From NCBI GenBank assembly GCA_021300075.1, contig JAJTIB010000015.1:1-12515 (forward strand): DNA of 12,515 nt, in the 5' to 3' direction. The notes under the pieces are model-generated. The model saw only the letters and a program-made list of their open reading frames with translations, was not told the DNA's origin and ran no database searches. This document shows, in pieces, positions 1-7,435 of the stretch. The position numbers were made by a program, and so were the translations under genes. Source of the DNA: Rickettsiales bacterium. GTDB taxonomy: Bacteria > Pseudomonadota > Alphaproteobacteria > Rickettsiales > UBA3002. Numbering within the stretch: the first letter of the stretch is position 1; the number at the start of each line of letters is the position of its first letter.

Positions 1-1110
1 AGTTTCGTGACGCAGGAGGATGTGTTCGCGGCGATTGAGCCGGTGCTGCGCGGCGTGTTCGAACAATTTGCGGACGGCAAAAAAGTGGACCCGAATTTCC
101 CGCACATCTCCTATGATGAGGCGATGCTGACCTACGGCTCCGACAAGCCGGATCTTAGGAATCCCCTGAAAATCGCAGATGTCAGCGATATCTGGGCGGG
201 TTCCGAATTTGCGATTTTCAATGCGGTGATGAAATCAGGCGGGGTGATTCGCGCGATTCCCGCATCTGGTTGTGCCGATAAGCCGCGCAGCTTTTTTGAC
301 AATATGATTGAATTCGCCAAGTCGCATGGCGCCAAAGGTCTGGCCTATATCGGGTTTGACACTGAGGGTGCAGGCAAGGGGCCGATTGCGAAGTTTTTAA
401 GCCCCGACAAAACCGCCGCGCTCAAAACGCGGCTGGGACTCAGTAATGGTGATGCGGTATTTTTCAGCTCCGGCTCAGCGAATGAGGCCGCGAATATTGC
501 CGGCAAGGTGCGTACCAATCTGGGCGAGCAGCTGAACCTCATCGACCAAAGTGTCTTCAAATTCTGTTGGGTGGTGGATTTCCCCTATTTCGAATGGAAC
601 GAGGAGGAGAAGAAAATCGACTTCTCGCATAACCCGTTCTCGATGCCGCAGGGAGGAATTGCTGCACTGCAACAAGCCGAAGGTAATAAAGAAAAACTAC
701 TCGCAATCAAAGCCTTCCAGTATGATATTGTGTGCAACGGCGTTGAGCTTTCCTCGGGTGCGATTCGTAACCATAAGCCGGAATTGATGGTCAAGGCGTT
801 TGAAATCGCGGGCTATACTAAGGCCGATGTCGAGGATAAATTCGCCGCATTGTTTCGTGCCTTTCATTATGGTGCGCCGCCGCATGGTGGCCTTGCCCCT
901 GGCGTTGACCGAATGGTGATGTTGCTTGCGAATGAGCCCAATATCCGCGAGGTGATTTGTTTCCCAATGAACCAGCAGGCGCAGGATCTGCTGATGAACG
1001 CCCCCAATACGGTGAGTGAAAAGCAACTACGTGAACTGCATATTCAGTTATCGCCGAAGGCGAAAAAACTGATTGAGGAACAGGCCGAAAAAGGCAGCGA
1101 CGCGGCGTAG
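1..1110 (+). CDS. aspS: Aspartyl-tRNA synthetase, C-terminal part (5' truncated by window edge)
   Basis: Charges tRNA with aspartate in the cytoplasm (class II synthetase). The reading frame is open from base 1 with no start, so the gene begins outside the window; about 369 codons are present, against roughly 590 residues for bacterial AspRS, so the anticodon-binding domain and motifs 1 and 2 lie to the left. Visible are the active-site loop YGSDKPDLR (about codons 45-53), the bacterial GAD insertion after it (about codons 70-180), the [10 protein letters not shown] segment (about codons 210-219), and class II motif 3, [13 protein letters not shown] (about codons 297-309), whose arginine contacts ATP. 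The C-terminus has the usual [17 protein letters not shown] and [11 protein letters not shown] pattern. Many alphaproteobacteria use a non-discriminating AspRS that also makes Asp-tRNA(Asn) for GatCAB; the domain that would help decide this is outside the window. A DUF465 gene follows after 27 bases. Confidence 0.97.
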   Translation, partial: SFVTQEDVFAAIEPVLRGVFEQFADGKKVDPNFPHISYDEAMLTYGSDKPDLRNPLKIADVSDIWAGSEFAIFNAVMKSGGVIRAIPASGCADKPRSFFDNMIEFAKSHGAKGLAYIGFDTEGAGKGPIAKFLSPDKTAALKTRLGLSNGDAVFFSSGSANEAANIAGKVRTNLGEQLNLIDQSVFKFCWVVDFPYFEWNEEEKKIDFSHNPFSMPQGGIAALQQAEGNKEKLLAIKAFQYDIVCNGVELSSGAIRNHKPELMVKAFEIAGYTKADVEDKFAALFRAFHYGAPPHGGLAPGVDRMVMLLANEPNIREVICFPMNQQAQDLLMNAPNTVSEKQLRELHIQLSPKAKKLIEEQAEKGSDAA

Positions 1111-1137
1111 AAATTTTTAACCCCAAAGGAGCGAACC

Positions 1138-1386
1138 ATGAACCCCTATGAACATCACGATCTAGCTGCCGAGCTTCCGGAATATAAAGACCGCATCCAC
1201 CTACTTAAAGGGTCGGACGCACATTTCCGCAAGCTCTACGGGGATTACGAAGCTGTCTGCAAGGAGCTGGCGCGGATGGAAACCGGTATCGAAAATGCGG
1301 CCGATGACGTGGTCGAGCAGCGCAAGAAAACCCGCCTGCACTTGAAAGATCAGTTGCTGGCGATGCTCAAAAAGACCGCCGCCTAG
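1138..1386 (+). CDS. YdcH/DUF465 family small coiled-coil protein
   Basis: An 82-residue, highly charged, helical protein. The pattern HDLAAELPEYKDRIHLLKGSD (in part), then FRKLYGDYEAVCKELARMETG, then a basic helix RKKTRLHLKDQLLAML, matches the YdcH/DUF465 family, small proteins common in alphaproteobacteria whose role is unknown. There is no signal peptide or membrane segment; the whole chain is expected to form a helical hairpin or coiled coil in the cytoplasm. The start is well supported: AAGGAG ends about 7 bases before the ATG. It lies 27 bases after aspS, and the following gene begins with GTG immediately after its TAG stop, so it is probably co-transcribed and translationally coupled with its downstream neighbour. 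Confidence 0.9.
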   Translation: MNPYEHHDLAAELPEYKDRIHLLKGSDAHFRKLYGDYEAVCKELARMETGIENAADDVVEQRKKTRLHLKDQLLAMLKKTAA

Positions 1387-1635
1387 GTGGAATCTTTTCT
1401 GATAGTTCTGGGGCTCATCGGCAGCATGCTGGTGCTCGCCGCTTATTTTGCTCTAGCCTCGGGCCGGCTGAATAAGGACGACCCGCGCTATTACTGGCTC
1501 AATATTCTTGCCACTGCTATGTTGCTGGCGTCGCTCATGGTGCAATGGAACCTGCCGGCGGTCGTATCGCAGGTGGTGTGGATTATACTCAGCCTCACGG
1601 CGCTCTGGCGCATCCGCAAAGTGCGGAGCAAATAA
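1387..1635 (+). CDS. CBU_0592-like small membrane protein (first of a tandem pair)
   Basis: An 82-residue integral membrane protein with three predicted hydrophobic segments (about residues 4-25, 37-53 and 57-74) and a basic C-terminal tail RIRKVRSK. The layout, including an LG..GS.L.L.AY.....G.L motif in the first segment and the WNLP motif between the second and third segments (residues 54-57), resembles the CBU_0592-like domain, whose function is unknown. I chose the GTG directly adjoining the previous stop because the next in-frame ATG (residue 14) would remove half of the first membrane segment. No good ribosome binding site is visible, consistent with coupling to the upstream gene. Its stop TAA overlaps the ATG of the next gene by one base. 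Family assignment is from pattern only. Confidence 0.82.
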   Translation: MESFLIVLGLIGSMLVLAAYFALASGRLNKDDPRYYWLNILATAMLLASLMVQWNLPAVVSQVVWIILSLTALWRIRKVRSK

Positions 1636-1895
1636 TGGAGGGCTGGATTTACAACGCGATTGGGCTAGTGGGGCCGCTCTTGTTCACGACTGCTTACGCC
1701 ATGACTTCGCTTGGTAAGTGGGACGGCACAATGCTGCGTCTCCATTTGTGTAATCTGGTGGGGGCGGTGGCGATGCTGATATCCTTGAGCCATGACTGGA
1801 ATCTGCCGATTTTCCTGCTCGAAATCTGCTGGGGCGCGGTGGCCGCTTATGGCTGCGTTAAGGCGATCATGTTGTCGCGCCGTGGCAATGTTTGA
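1635..1895 (+). CDS. CBU_0592-like small membrane protein (second of a tandem pair)
   Basis: An 86-residue membrane protein of the same type as its upstream neighbour: three hydrophobic segments (about residues 5-25, 37-52 and 57-76), an N-L...A.A.ML.SL pattern and the same DWNLP motif (residues 54-58), so the two look like old tandem duplicates. The frame is open further upstream, but the ATG at 1635 is preferred: it sits in TAATG, overlapping the upstream stop by one base, and has GGAG six bases before it; an upstream start at 1545 would add 30 residues of unlikely polar sequence read out of frame through the neighbour. The last 29 bases overlap the 3' end of secA on the opposite strand. 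Function is not known. Confidence 0.8.
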   Translation: MEGWIYNAIGLVGPLLFTTAYAMTSLGKWDGTMLRLHLCNLVGAVAMLISLSHDWNLPIFLLEICWGAVAAYGCVKAIMLSRRGNV

Positions 1896-4584
1896 ATTTC
1901 TTGCCTGAGCCGCAGGGGCAGGGTTCGTTGCGGGCGACTTTTCCCCAGGTCGAGGGGTCGCTTGGGTTCCGCGCGGCGGCGGCTACGTGGTTCCTGAGCG
2001 GTGTGTGGTAGGCCATGGGCTGTGGCCGCTCCGGCTCGGCAGGGGCAAGCGCCGGGTCCTGCCGTGACTCGCGCATGATCTGCCGGGGCGTTTGTTTCAT
2101 CAGCTCTTCATCAAGCTCGATCCGAAGTTGCATGCGCGACAGGCGCTCCATCATCACTTCGCGCATATGGTTGAGCATATACTCAAACAGACCAAAGGCT
2201 TCCTGATTATATTCATTGAGGGGGTCGCGCTGCGCGTAGGCGCGCAGATTAATACCCTGACGCAGATGGTCAAGCGAGAGCAGATGGTCTTTCCAAAGCT
2301 GGTCGAGGGTCTGAAGTAACAGGCGCTTTTCGGCAATCTGATAAATATGCGGCGGGAAGGCGCTGGATTTTTTATCGAGCAGTTCGGTCGTTGCGGCTTC
2401 GAGGCGCTGATAGATTTCCTCGTCGGCGATGCCTTCTTCACGCGCCCAGTCTTCAATGGGCAGTTCGAGGCCGTAAATACGGAATACTTCATGTCGCAGG
2501 GTCACCGGATCCCAGGCTTCAGCATAGGCGCCGGGCGGGATGTGGGTTTTCACCAGATGCCGGTTGACGTCCTCGCGCATGAGCTGGATTGTTTCGCTCA
2601 CTTCCTGTGCTTCCATCAATTCAATGCGCTGTTCATAAATGACTTTGCGCTGGTCGTTCATCACGTCATCAAATTTCAGAAGCGTTTTACGAATCTCGTA
2701 ATTGCGTTGTTCAACCTTGCTTTGTGCACGTTCGATTGCCTTATTCATCCACGGGTGGAGGATGGCTTCGCCCTCTTTGAGGCCGAGTTTCTGCAGCACC
2801 GAATCCATACGTTCGGAGCCGAAAATCCGCATCAGATCATCTTCCAGTGAGAGGAAGAATTTGGATGCGCCGGGGTCACCCTGCCGGCCAGAGCGGCCGC
2901 GTAACTGGTTATCAATGCGGCGGGATTCGTGGCGTTCGGTCGCAATCACGTAAAGCCCGCCTGCCTCTTTTACAATCTCCTTATCGCGAGCGGTGGCGGC
3001 GCGGATCATTTCCGCGCGGCCGGCATCGGGCATTTCGCCTAACTCTTTTTTGACACGCATGGCGGCATTGCCGCCGAGCATGATGTCGGTACCACGTCCG
3101 GCCATGTTGGTGGCAATTGTCACTGCTCCGGGCTGGCCGGCCTGAGCGATGATATAGGCCTCCTGCTCGTGGTAACGGGCGTTTAAGACCTGATGGGCGA
3201 TGCCTGCTTTTTTAAGGCGTTTGGAAAACGCCTCGGATTTCTCAATGCTCACCGTACCTACCAGCACTGGCTGTTTACGAGCGTGGCACTCCTCGATGAG
3301 GGCGATCACGGCTTTGTCGCGCTCATCGGAGCTGCGGTAAATTTCGTCGTCATAATCCTTGCGGATGACGGGGACGTTGGTGGGGATTTCGACCACTTCG
3401 AGTTTATAGATATCGCCGAATTCGGCCGATTCTGTCATGGCGGTACCCGTCATGCCGGCCAGTTTGGGGTAGAGGCGGAAATAATTCTGAAAGGTGATTG
3501 AGGCCAGAGTCTGGTTCTCGTTCTGAATAGCTACGCCCTCCTTGGCTTCGAGCGCCTGATGCAGACCTTCGGAATAGCGTCGTCCCTCCATCATTCGTCC
3601 GGTGAATTCGTCGATGATGATGACCTTTCCGTCTTTCACGATATAATCTGTATCGAGGCTGAAGAGCTTGTGCGCGCGCAGTGCCTGATTAACGTGGTGT
3701 ACCAGACTGACATTGGTGATATCGTAAAGTCCAGTGCCCGCCTCCATCAGCCGGGCTTCGACCAGCAATTCTTCCATCCGCGCCACCCCGACCTCATTGA
3801 GCGTGACGGATCGCGATTTTTCATCCTTGTCGTAATGTTCGGGTCCGATCTTCGGAATAAGCACGTTGACGTGCTTGTACATTTCAGAATTATCTTCGGT
3901 AGGCCCGGAAATGATGAGCGGGGTGCGCGCCTCATCAATCAAAATCGAATCCACCTCGTCGATAATCGCGTAATGAAAGGCGCGCTGCACCATCTCCTCG
4001 CGGCTGTATTTCATGTTATCACGCAGATAATCAAAGCCCAGCTCGTTATTGGTGGCGTAAGTGATATCGGCGCGGTAGGCGGCCTGACGCGCGTGGTCTT
4101 CGAGACCATGATGAATCACGCCGACCGTGAGATCCAGGAAGCTGTAAACTTTACCCATCCATTCCGCATCGCGGCGGGCGAGGTAGTCATTGACGGTGAC
4201 GATATGCACGCCCTTACCGGACAGGGCGTTGAGATAAGCCGAGAGGGTTGCGACCAGCGTTTTTCCTTCACCGGTTTTCATCTCCGTGATCATACCGCGA
4301 TGCTGTACCATGCCACCAATCAACTGCACATCGAAGTGGCGCATGTTAAGGACCCGCTTCGCAGCCTCGCGCACTACCGCAAAGGCGGGTACGAGCAGGG
4401 AGTCGGTCGCGACCCCTTTGGCGAGTTCTGCTCGAAACTCGGTGGTTTTAGCGCGCAGTTCGTCATCGCTTAAGGCCACCATTGATGGCTCAAGCGCATT
4501 AATGGCCGCGACCTCGCGTTCGAGCGAGCGGATGAGCCGCTCATTTGCGCTGCCGAAAATTTTTTTTGCGATACCGCCAATCAT
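1867..4584 (-). CDS. secA: Protein translocase ATPase SecA
   Basis: The motor ATPase that drives unfolded preproteins through SecYEG at the inner membrane. At 905 residues it is full length. Visible in order: N-terminal NBD1 with Walker A MKTGEGKT (residues 102-109), Walker B/DEAD-like [19 protein letters not shown] (209-227), the preprotein cross-linking domain (roughly 225-370), NBD2 with MAGRGTDI (494-501) and the arginine-finger region [13 protein letters not shown] (560-572), the helical scaffold and wing, and a C-terminal SEC-C zinc motif with ligands C889, C891, C900 and H901, which typically binds SecB. The start ATG has GAGG nine bases upstream. Single gene on this strand; a promoter is proposed at 4617-4645. 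Its 3' end overlaps a convergent membrane protein gene by 29 bases. It diverges from a secreted prolyl isomerase, a likely client of the Sec pathway. Confidence 0.99.
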   Translation of the reverse strand: MIGGIAKKIFGSANERLIRSLEREVAAINALEPSMVALSDDELRAKTTEFRAELAKGVATDSLLVPAFAVVREAAKRVLNMRHFDVQLIGGMVQHRGMITEMKTGEGKTLVATLSAYLNALSGKGVHIVTVNDYLARRDAEWMGKVYSFLDLTVGVIHHGLEDHARQAAYRADITYATNNELGFDYLRDNMKYSREEMVQRAFHYAIIDEVDSILIDEARTPLIISGPTEDNSEMYKHVNVLIPKIGPEHYDKDEKSRSVTLNEVGVARMEELLVEARLMEAGTGLYDITNVSLVHHVNQALRAHKLFSLDTDYIVKDGKVIIIDEFTGRMMEGRRYSEGLHQALEAKEGVAIQNENQTLASITFQNYFRLYPKLAGMTGTAMTESAEFGDIYKLEVVEIPTNVPVIRKDYDDEIYRSSDERDKAVIALIEECHARKQPVLVGTVSIEKSEAFSKRLKKAGIAHQVLNARYHEQEAYIIAQAGQPGAVTIATNMAGRGTDIMLGGNAAMRVKKELGEMPDAGRAEMIRAATARDKEIVKEAGGLYVIATERHESRRIDNQLRGRSGRQGDPGASKFFLSLEDDLMRIFGSERMDSVLQKLGLKEGEAILHPWMNKAIERAQSKVEQRNYEIRKTLLKFDDVMNDQRKVIYEQRIELMEAQEVSETIQLMREDVNRHLVKTHIPPGAYAEAWDPVTLRHEVFRIYGLELPIEDWAREEGIADEEIYQRLEAATTELLDKKSSAFPPHIYQIAEKRLLLQTLDQLWKDHLLSLDHLRQGINLRAYAQRDPLNEYNQEAFGLFEYMLNHMREVMMERLSRMQLRIELDEELMKQTPRQIMRESRQDPALAPAEPERPQPMAYHTPLRNHVAAAARNPSDPSTWGKVARNEPCPCGSGKKFKHCHGATT

Positions 4585-4616
4585 CGGGATTTGCCTCAGG
4601 GGGTCAATGAGCGGGA

Positions 4617-4645
4617 GAGATAGGGATTTGGCAGCAGCGTGTCAA
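4617..4645 (-). promoter_or_regulatory. Probable sigma70-type promoter of secA
   Basis: Reading the - strand, a perfect -35 box TTGACA (bases 4645-4640) is followed by a 17-base spacer and TATCTC (4622-4617), which matches the -10 consensus in only three of six positions. Transcription would start near 4610, leaving a leader of about 25 bases before the secA start. The -35 and spacing are good; the -10 is weak, so this is a moderate call. I saw no comparably good promoter for the divergent isomerase gene in the rest of the gap 4585-4706. Confidence 0.45.
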
Positions 4646-4706
4646 TGGAATCCCTTGAAACCGCCATGAATTTATGCCACATCTGCGATTCAAACGGAGT
4701 AACCGC

Positions 4707-5564
4707 ATGAAAATCCGCTTCCTCGCCGCTTTTGTCCTTTTTGCGCCCGCCACAGCCCTTGCACTTGACGATTATGTCATGATTAAAGTCAATGGTCAGA
4801 ACATCTCTGCTGCCGAGGTTGAGCGCAGCTGGGAGGCGCTTTTTCCGCCTGGCACTGCGCCTGAATTTGACACCGCCAATGAGACTGTGCGCCAGAATGT
4901 ATTGCGTGGAATCATTACTGAGAAACTGATTCTCATCGAGGCCGAGAAACAAGGTACGGATAAGATTGCATCTGTGCAGCAGAAAATTGAAGACGCCAAG
5001 CGCAAAATTGTTCTCCGGGCGTTTCTTGACCAGAGAACTGCAAGCCTCATCAGCGAAGCCGATATCAAGTCGGCTTACGAACAGTTGGTCAAAAAACTCT
5101 CCGGCGAGGAGGAAGTCCGCGCCCGCCATATTCTTGTCGCCACTGAAAAAGAGGCCGACGATCTTTACGATAAAATTGAGGATGGTGGGGACTTCGCCAA
5201 ACTGGCCGAGGAATTTTCAAAAGATCCAGCCAGCGCCGGTCAGGGGGGTGATCTAGGTTATTTTACGCATGATAAAATGGTAAAGCCTTTTGCCAACGCT
5301 GCTTTCAGCCTGAAAAAAGGTGAAACATCAAAACCCGTGGAATCCCCTTTTGGCTGGCATGTGATTAAGGTCGAAGATCGTCGCCCCGTTACCATTCCAA
5401 CACTGAACGAAGCGCGGGATGAAATCGCCAGTGATCTACGCGATAAAAAGCTCGGCAGCTATGTGAGCGGCCTCCTGAACGCGGCGGATATCAGCTATTT
5501 CACGCCCAAGGGTAAGGAAATGGCGTTCGATAAAAATCCGGCAAAACTTGAAAGCAATGACTAA
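4707..5564 (+). CDS. Secreted parvulin-type peptidyl-prolyl cis-trans isomerase (PpiC/SurA-like)
   Basis: A 285-residue periplasmic folding factor that isomerises X-Pro bonds in exported proteins. The ATG at 4707 is chosen over an upstream in-frame ATG (4674) because GGAG lies seven bases before it and it begins directly with a signal peptide: basic MKIR, hydrophobic core, then a type I cleavage site after ALA (about residue 19). An N-terminal helical chaperone region (about 25-130) resembles SurA/PrsA. The parvulin domain (about 134-226) shows the family signature: VRARHILV (138-144), FAKLAEEFSKDPAS (163-176), GGDLGYFTHDKMVKPFANAAF (180-200, in part) and SPFGWHVIKV (213-222). No lipobox cysteine is present, so it is probably soluble. 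Its last 8 bases overlap argJ, and it diverges from secA; this order is familiar from alphaproteobacteria. I cannot tell whether it is the main outer-membrane-protein chaperone. Confidence 0.93.
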   Translation: MKIRFLAAFVLFAPATALALDDYVMIKVNGQNISAAEVERSWEALFPPGTAPEFDTANETVRQNVLRGIITEKLILIEAEKQGTDKIASVQQKIEDAKRKIVLRAFLDQRTASLISEADIKSAYEQLVKKLSGEEEVRARHILVATEKEADDLYDKIEDGGDFAKLAEEFSKDPASAGQGGDLGYFTHDKMVKPFANAAFSLKKGETSKPVESPFGWHVIKVEDRRPVTIPTLNEARDEIASDLRDKKLGSYVSGLLNAADISYFTPKGKEMAFDKNPAKLESND

Positions 5565-6795
5565 GCCGCTTCCAGTTTCCCCGCTCGCGCCTGTATCATT
5601 GCATGCCTTACCTGCCGTTGAAGGGGTGCAGATAGCGACCGCGCGGGCGGGCATCAAAACACCGGGACGTACGGATGTGTTGCTCATGACCTTTGCACCG
5701 GGGACGGTTGCGGCTGGGGTCTTTACCAATTCGCTTACTCCCTCCGCAGCGGTGGATTGGTGTCGGGCGCAGCTGCCTGGGCATCAGGGGCGGGCGCTAC
5801 TGGTAAATTCCGGCAATGCTAATGCGTTTACTGGCCAGCGCGGCGTGGTCACGGTGGAACAATCGGTGGCGGCGGTAGCGCAAGCCATGGACTGTTCGGC
5901 GGCAGAAGTTTTTGTAGCTTCAACCGGTGTGATTGGCGAGCCTCTGCCCGCCGAAAAAATCATTGCTGTTATACCATCATTAATAGCCGGACTTGGCGGG
6001 GATGGCTGGGCTGAAGCCGCGCGGGCAACAATGACGACGGATACTTTTCCCAAAGCGGCCAACCGCGAAATCGTGCTCAGTGACGGCGTGGTGCGACTCA
6101 ACGGAATTGCCAAAGGCTCCGGCATGATTGCGCCTGACATGGCCACCATGCTCAGCTTCATCGCGACGGACGCACCGATTGCTGCACCCGTGCTGCAACA
6201 GATGCTGCAGCAAAGCTGCAACAAAAGTTTCAACTGCATGACGGTGGATGGCGACACTTCCACCAGCGACAGCCTGATGCTGTTTGCCACCGGCAAAGCG
6301 CCCGTGGCCGCTATCACCAGCATGCACGACCCGCGCGCGGCAGTGTTCCAGGCGGCGCTTGATTCGCTGATGATTGAGCTGGCGCAGCTTGTCGCAAAAG
6401 ATGGTGAGGGGGCGCAGAAATTTATCACGGTCGAGGTGACCGGCGCGAAAAGCGATACGGCGGCCAGACGCATTGCGCTCAGCATTGCCAACTCGCCACT
6501 GGTTAAAACTGCGATTGCGGGGGAAGACGCCAACTGGGGGCGTATTGTGATGGCGGTGGGCAAAAGCGGTGAGGAAGTGGATCGTGACCGGCTGGCAATC
6601 GCGATTGGCGGCGTTGTCATTGCCAAAGACGGCGAGCGCGTCGCTCAGTATGACGAAGCCCCTGTTGCCGCCCATATGCAGGGGCGGGAGATTCACCTTG
6701 CTGCCGATATTGGGCTGGGTAGTGGCAAGGCGACGGTTTGGACCTGCGACCTGACACATGGATATATCTCGATTAATGCCGATTATAGATCTTAA
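5557..6795 (+). CDS. argJ: Bifunctional glutamate N-acetyltransferase / ornithine acetyltransferase ArgJ
   Basis: Transfers the acetyl group from N-acetylornithine to glutamate (cyclic arginine pathway) and, in bifunctional forms, also uses acetyl-CoA. With the ATG at 5557 the protein has 412 residues, normal for ArgJ. The self-cleavage site is clear: KGSGMIAPDMA then TML, so processing would fall between A196 and T197, T197 becoming the N-terminal nucleophile of the beta subunit. The oxyanion-hole motif STG (residues 122-124), the NSGNANA stretch (84-90) and the terminal YISINADYRS are also typical. Start choice: ATGACTAA overlaps the isomerase stop by 8 bases, suggesting coupling; a TTG three codons upstream is possible but less likely. 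Whether this copy is monofunctional or bifunctional cannot be read from the sequence. A palindromic element follows three bases after the stop. Confidence 0.97.
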   Translation: MTKPLPVSPLAPVSLHALPAVEGVQIATARAGIKTPGRTDVLLMTFAPGTVAAGVFTNSLTPSAAVDWCRAQLPGHQGRALLVNSGNANAFTGQRGVVTVEQSVAAVAQAMDCSAAEVFVASTGVIGEPLPAEKIIAVIPSLIAGLGGDGWAEAARATMTTDTFPKAANREIVLSDGVVRLNGIAKGSGMIAPDMATMLSFIATDAPIAAPVLQQMLQQSCNKSFNCMTVDGDTSTSDSLMLFATGKAPVAAITSMHDPRAAVFQAALDSLMIELAQLVAKDGEGAQKFITVEVTGAKSDTAARRIALSIANSPLVKTAIAGEDANWGRIVMAVGKSGEEVDRDRLAIAIGGVVIAKDGERVAQYDEAPVAAHMQGREIHLAADIGLGSGKATVWTCDLTHGYISINADYRS

Positions 6796-6798
6796 GAA

Positions 6799-6896
6799 AG
6801 CCATGAGCCGAGAGCCTTGAGGTTTCAGCCATATATCAGGGTGCAACCGTCCTTGCTTCTTATGTAAGAAAAGCTAAAACCTCAAAGCTCATGGTT
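6799..6896. repeat. Palindromic element, copy 1, between argJ and mutT
   Basis: A modular inverted repeat. Left arm: three 7-base units AGCCATG, AGCCGAG, AGCCTTG (6799-6819) then an 11-base core AGGTTTCAGCC (6820-6830). Centre: about 41 bases including a small TTCTTA..TAAGAA hairpin (6857-6870). Right arm: inverted core AGCTAAAACCT (6872-6882) then two inverted units CAAAGCT and CATGGTT (6883-6896). It begins three bases after the argJ stop and ends just before the GAGG that probably serves as the mutT ribosome binding site. A related element lies on the other side of mutT; the two share 15 identical bases, AAAGCTAAAACCTCA, at 6870-6884 and 7397-7411. The structure is seen directly; role and family are unknown. 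Confidence 0.75.
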
Positions 6897-6911
6897 TGAG
6901 GCGCATCGCAG

Positions 6912-7313
6912 ATGAAAAAAATTGTCACCGTCGTCGCTGCTGCCCTCGTCGATGCCGACGGACGGGTTCTGCTGGCACAGCGCCCTGAGGGCAAAGCCAT
7001 GGCGGGATTATGGGAATTTCCTGGTGGCAAGCTGGAGCCGGGGGAAACGCCAGAGGCCGCACTCATCCGTGAAATGCGCGAAGAATTAGGGATTGAACTC
7101 TGCGCGCATTGTTTCGCGCCCCTTACCTTCGTCAGCCATGAATATGAGGCATTTCATCTCGTCATGCTGCTTTACATCGCCCGCCGGTGGGAGGGGATTC
7201 CAACCGCTACGGAACACACACAGCTTATCTGGAAATATCCGCGCGACATGCGCGCCCTACCCATGCCCCCGGCGGATCTTCCGCTTATCGCGGCGCTGGA
7301 GGATAGCCTTTAG
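6912..7313 (+). CDS. mutT: MutT-like Nudix hydrolase (8-oxo-dGTP diphosphatase)
   Basis: A 133-residue cytoplasmic enzyme expected to hydrolyse 8-oxo-dGTP to the monophosphate and so keep oxidised guanine out of DNA. The canonical Nudix box GX5EX7REUXEEXGU is intact at residues 39-61 (G39, E45, R53, E54, E57, E58, G60), coordinating the metal and pyrophosphate. The flanking VAAALVD.DGRVLLAQRPEGKAMAGLWEFPGGK pattern and the C-terminal PADLPLIAAL are typical of MutT in the strict sense rather than of general Nudix proteins. Length equals that of MutT alone; there is no fused thiamine-phosphate synthase domain. GAGG lies ten bases before the ATG, at the edge of palindromic element copy 1. Position after argJ is common in alphaproteobacteria. 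Substrate specificity is inferred from family. Confidence 0.93.
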   Translation: MKKIVTVVAAALVDADGRVLLAQRPEGKAMAGLWEFPGGKLEPGETPEAALIREMREELGIELCAHCFAPLTFVSHEYEAFHLVMLLYIARRWEGIPTATEHTQLIWKYPRDMRALPMPPADLPLIAALEDSL

Positions 7314-7325
7314 CCCTGAAGTTCT

Positions 7326-7430
7326 AGCCAAGAGCTATGAGCTATGAGTTTTTAGCTCTCACAGAGCAAGGGGCAAACATACGCCACTTGCTCATCAAAG
7401 CTAAAACCTCACGGCTCACGGCTCACGGCT
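7326..7430. repeat. Palindromic element, copy 2, between mutT and the methyltransferase-like gene
   Basis: Same design as copy 1. Left arm of 32 bases (7326-7357): heptads AGCCAAG, AGCTATG, AGCTATG, then core AGTTTTTAGCT. Right arm of 32 bases (7399-7430): core AGCTAAAACCT then CACGGCT three times in perfect tandem (7410-7430). Arms match at 25 of 32 positions; the differences recur at the same places in each heptad. The centre holds a second, nested stem, GAGCAAG (7364-7370) with CTTGCTC (7387-7393), extended by GGC/GCC. The element starts 12 bases after the mutT stop and ends 5 bases before the stop of the convergent methyltransferase-like gene, so it fills the gap and could end transcription from both sides. 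There is no classical GC stem plus T run. Confidence 0.8.
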
Positions 7431-7435
7431 ACCCC

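Noticed and set aside
3559..4473. 304-codon open frame on the + strand inside secA
   Set aside because: It is antisense to highly conserved SecA sequence covering the ATPase domain, has no family-like motifs and no ribosome binding site; it follows from codon bias on the other strand.
4655..4683. Possible + strand promoter for the prolyl isomerase gene, TTGAAA with 17-base spacing to CACATC
   Set aside because: The -10 box matches the consensus at too few positions to be credible, so no promoter is called there.
4596..5129. 177-codon - strand frame upstream of secA
   Set aside because: It lies antisense to the parvulin gene and over the proposed secA promoter; the + strand protein has a signal peptide and clear parvulin motifs.
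5784..6846. Two long - strand frames (280 and 288 codons) across argJ
   Set aside because: Both are antisense to an unmistakable argJ, have low-complexity Ser/Ala- or His/Arg-rich translations and match no known domain pattern.
7326..7430. Classical Rho-independent terminator or short CRISPR-like array
   Set aside because: There is no GC-rich stem followed by a T run, and the repeats are 7-base units in inverted arms without spacers, so neither label fits.
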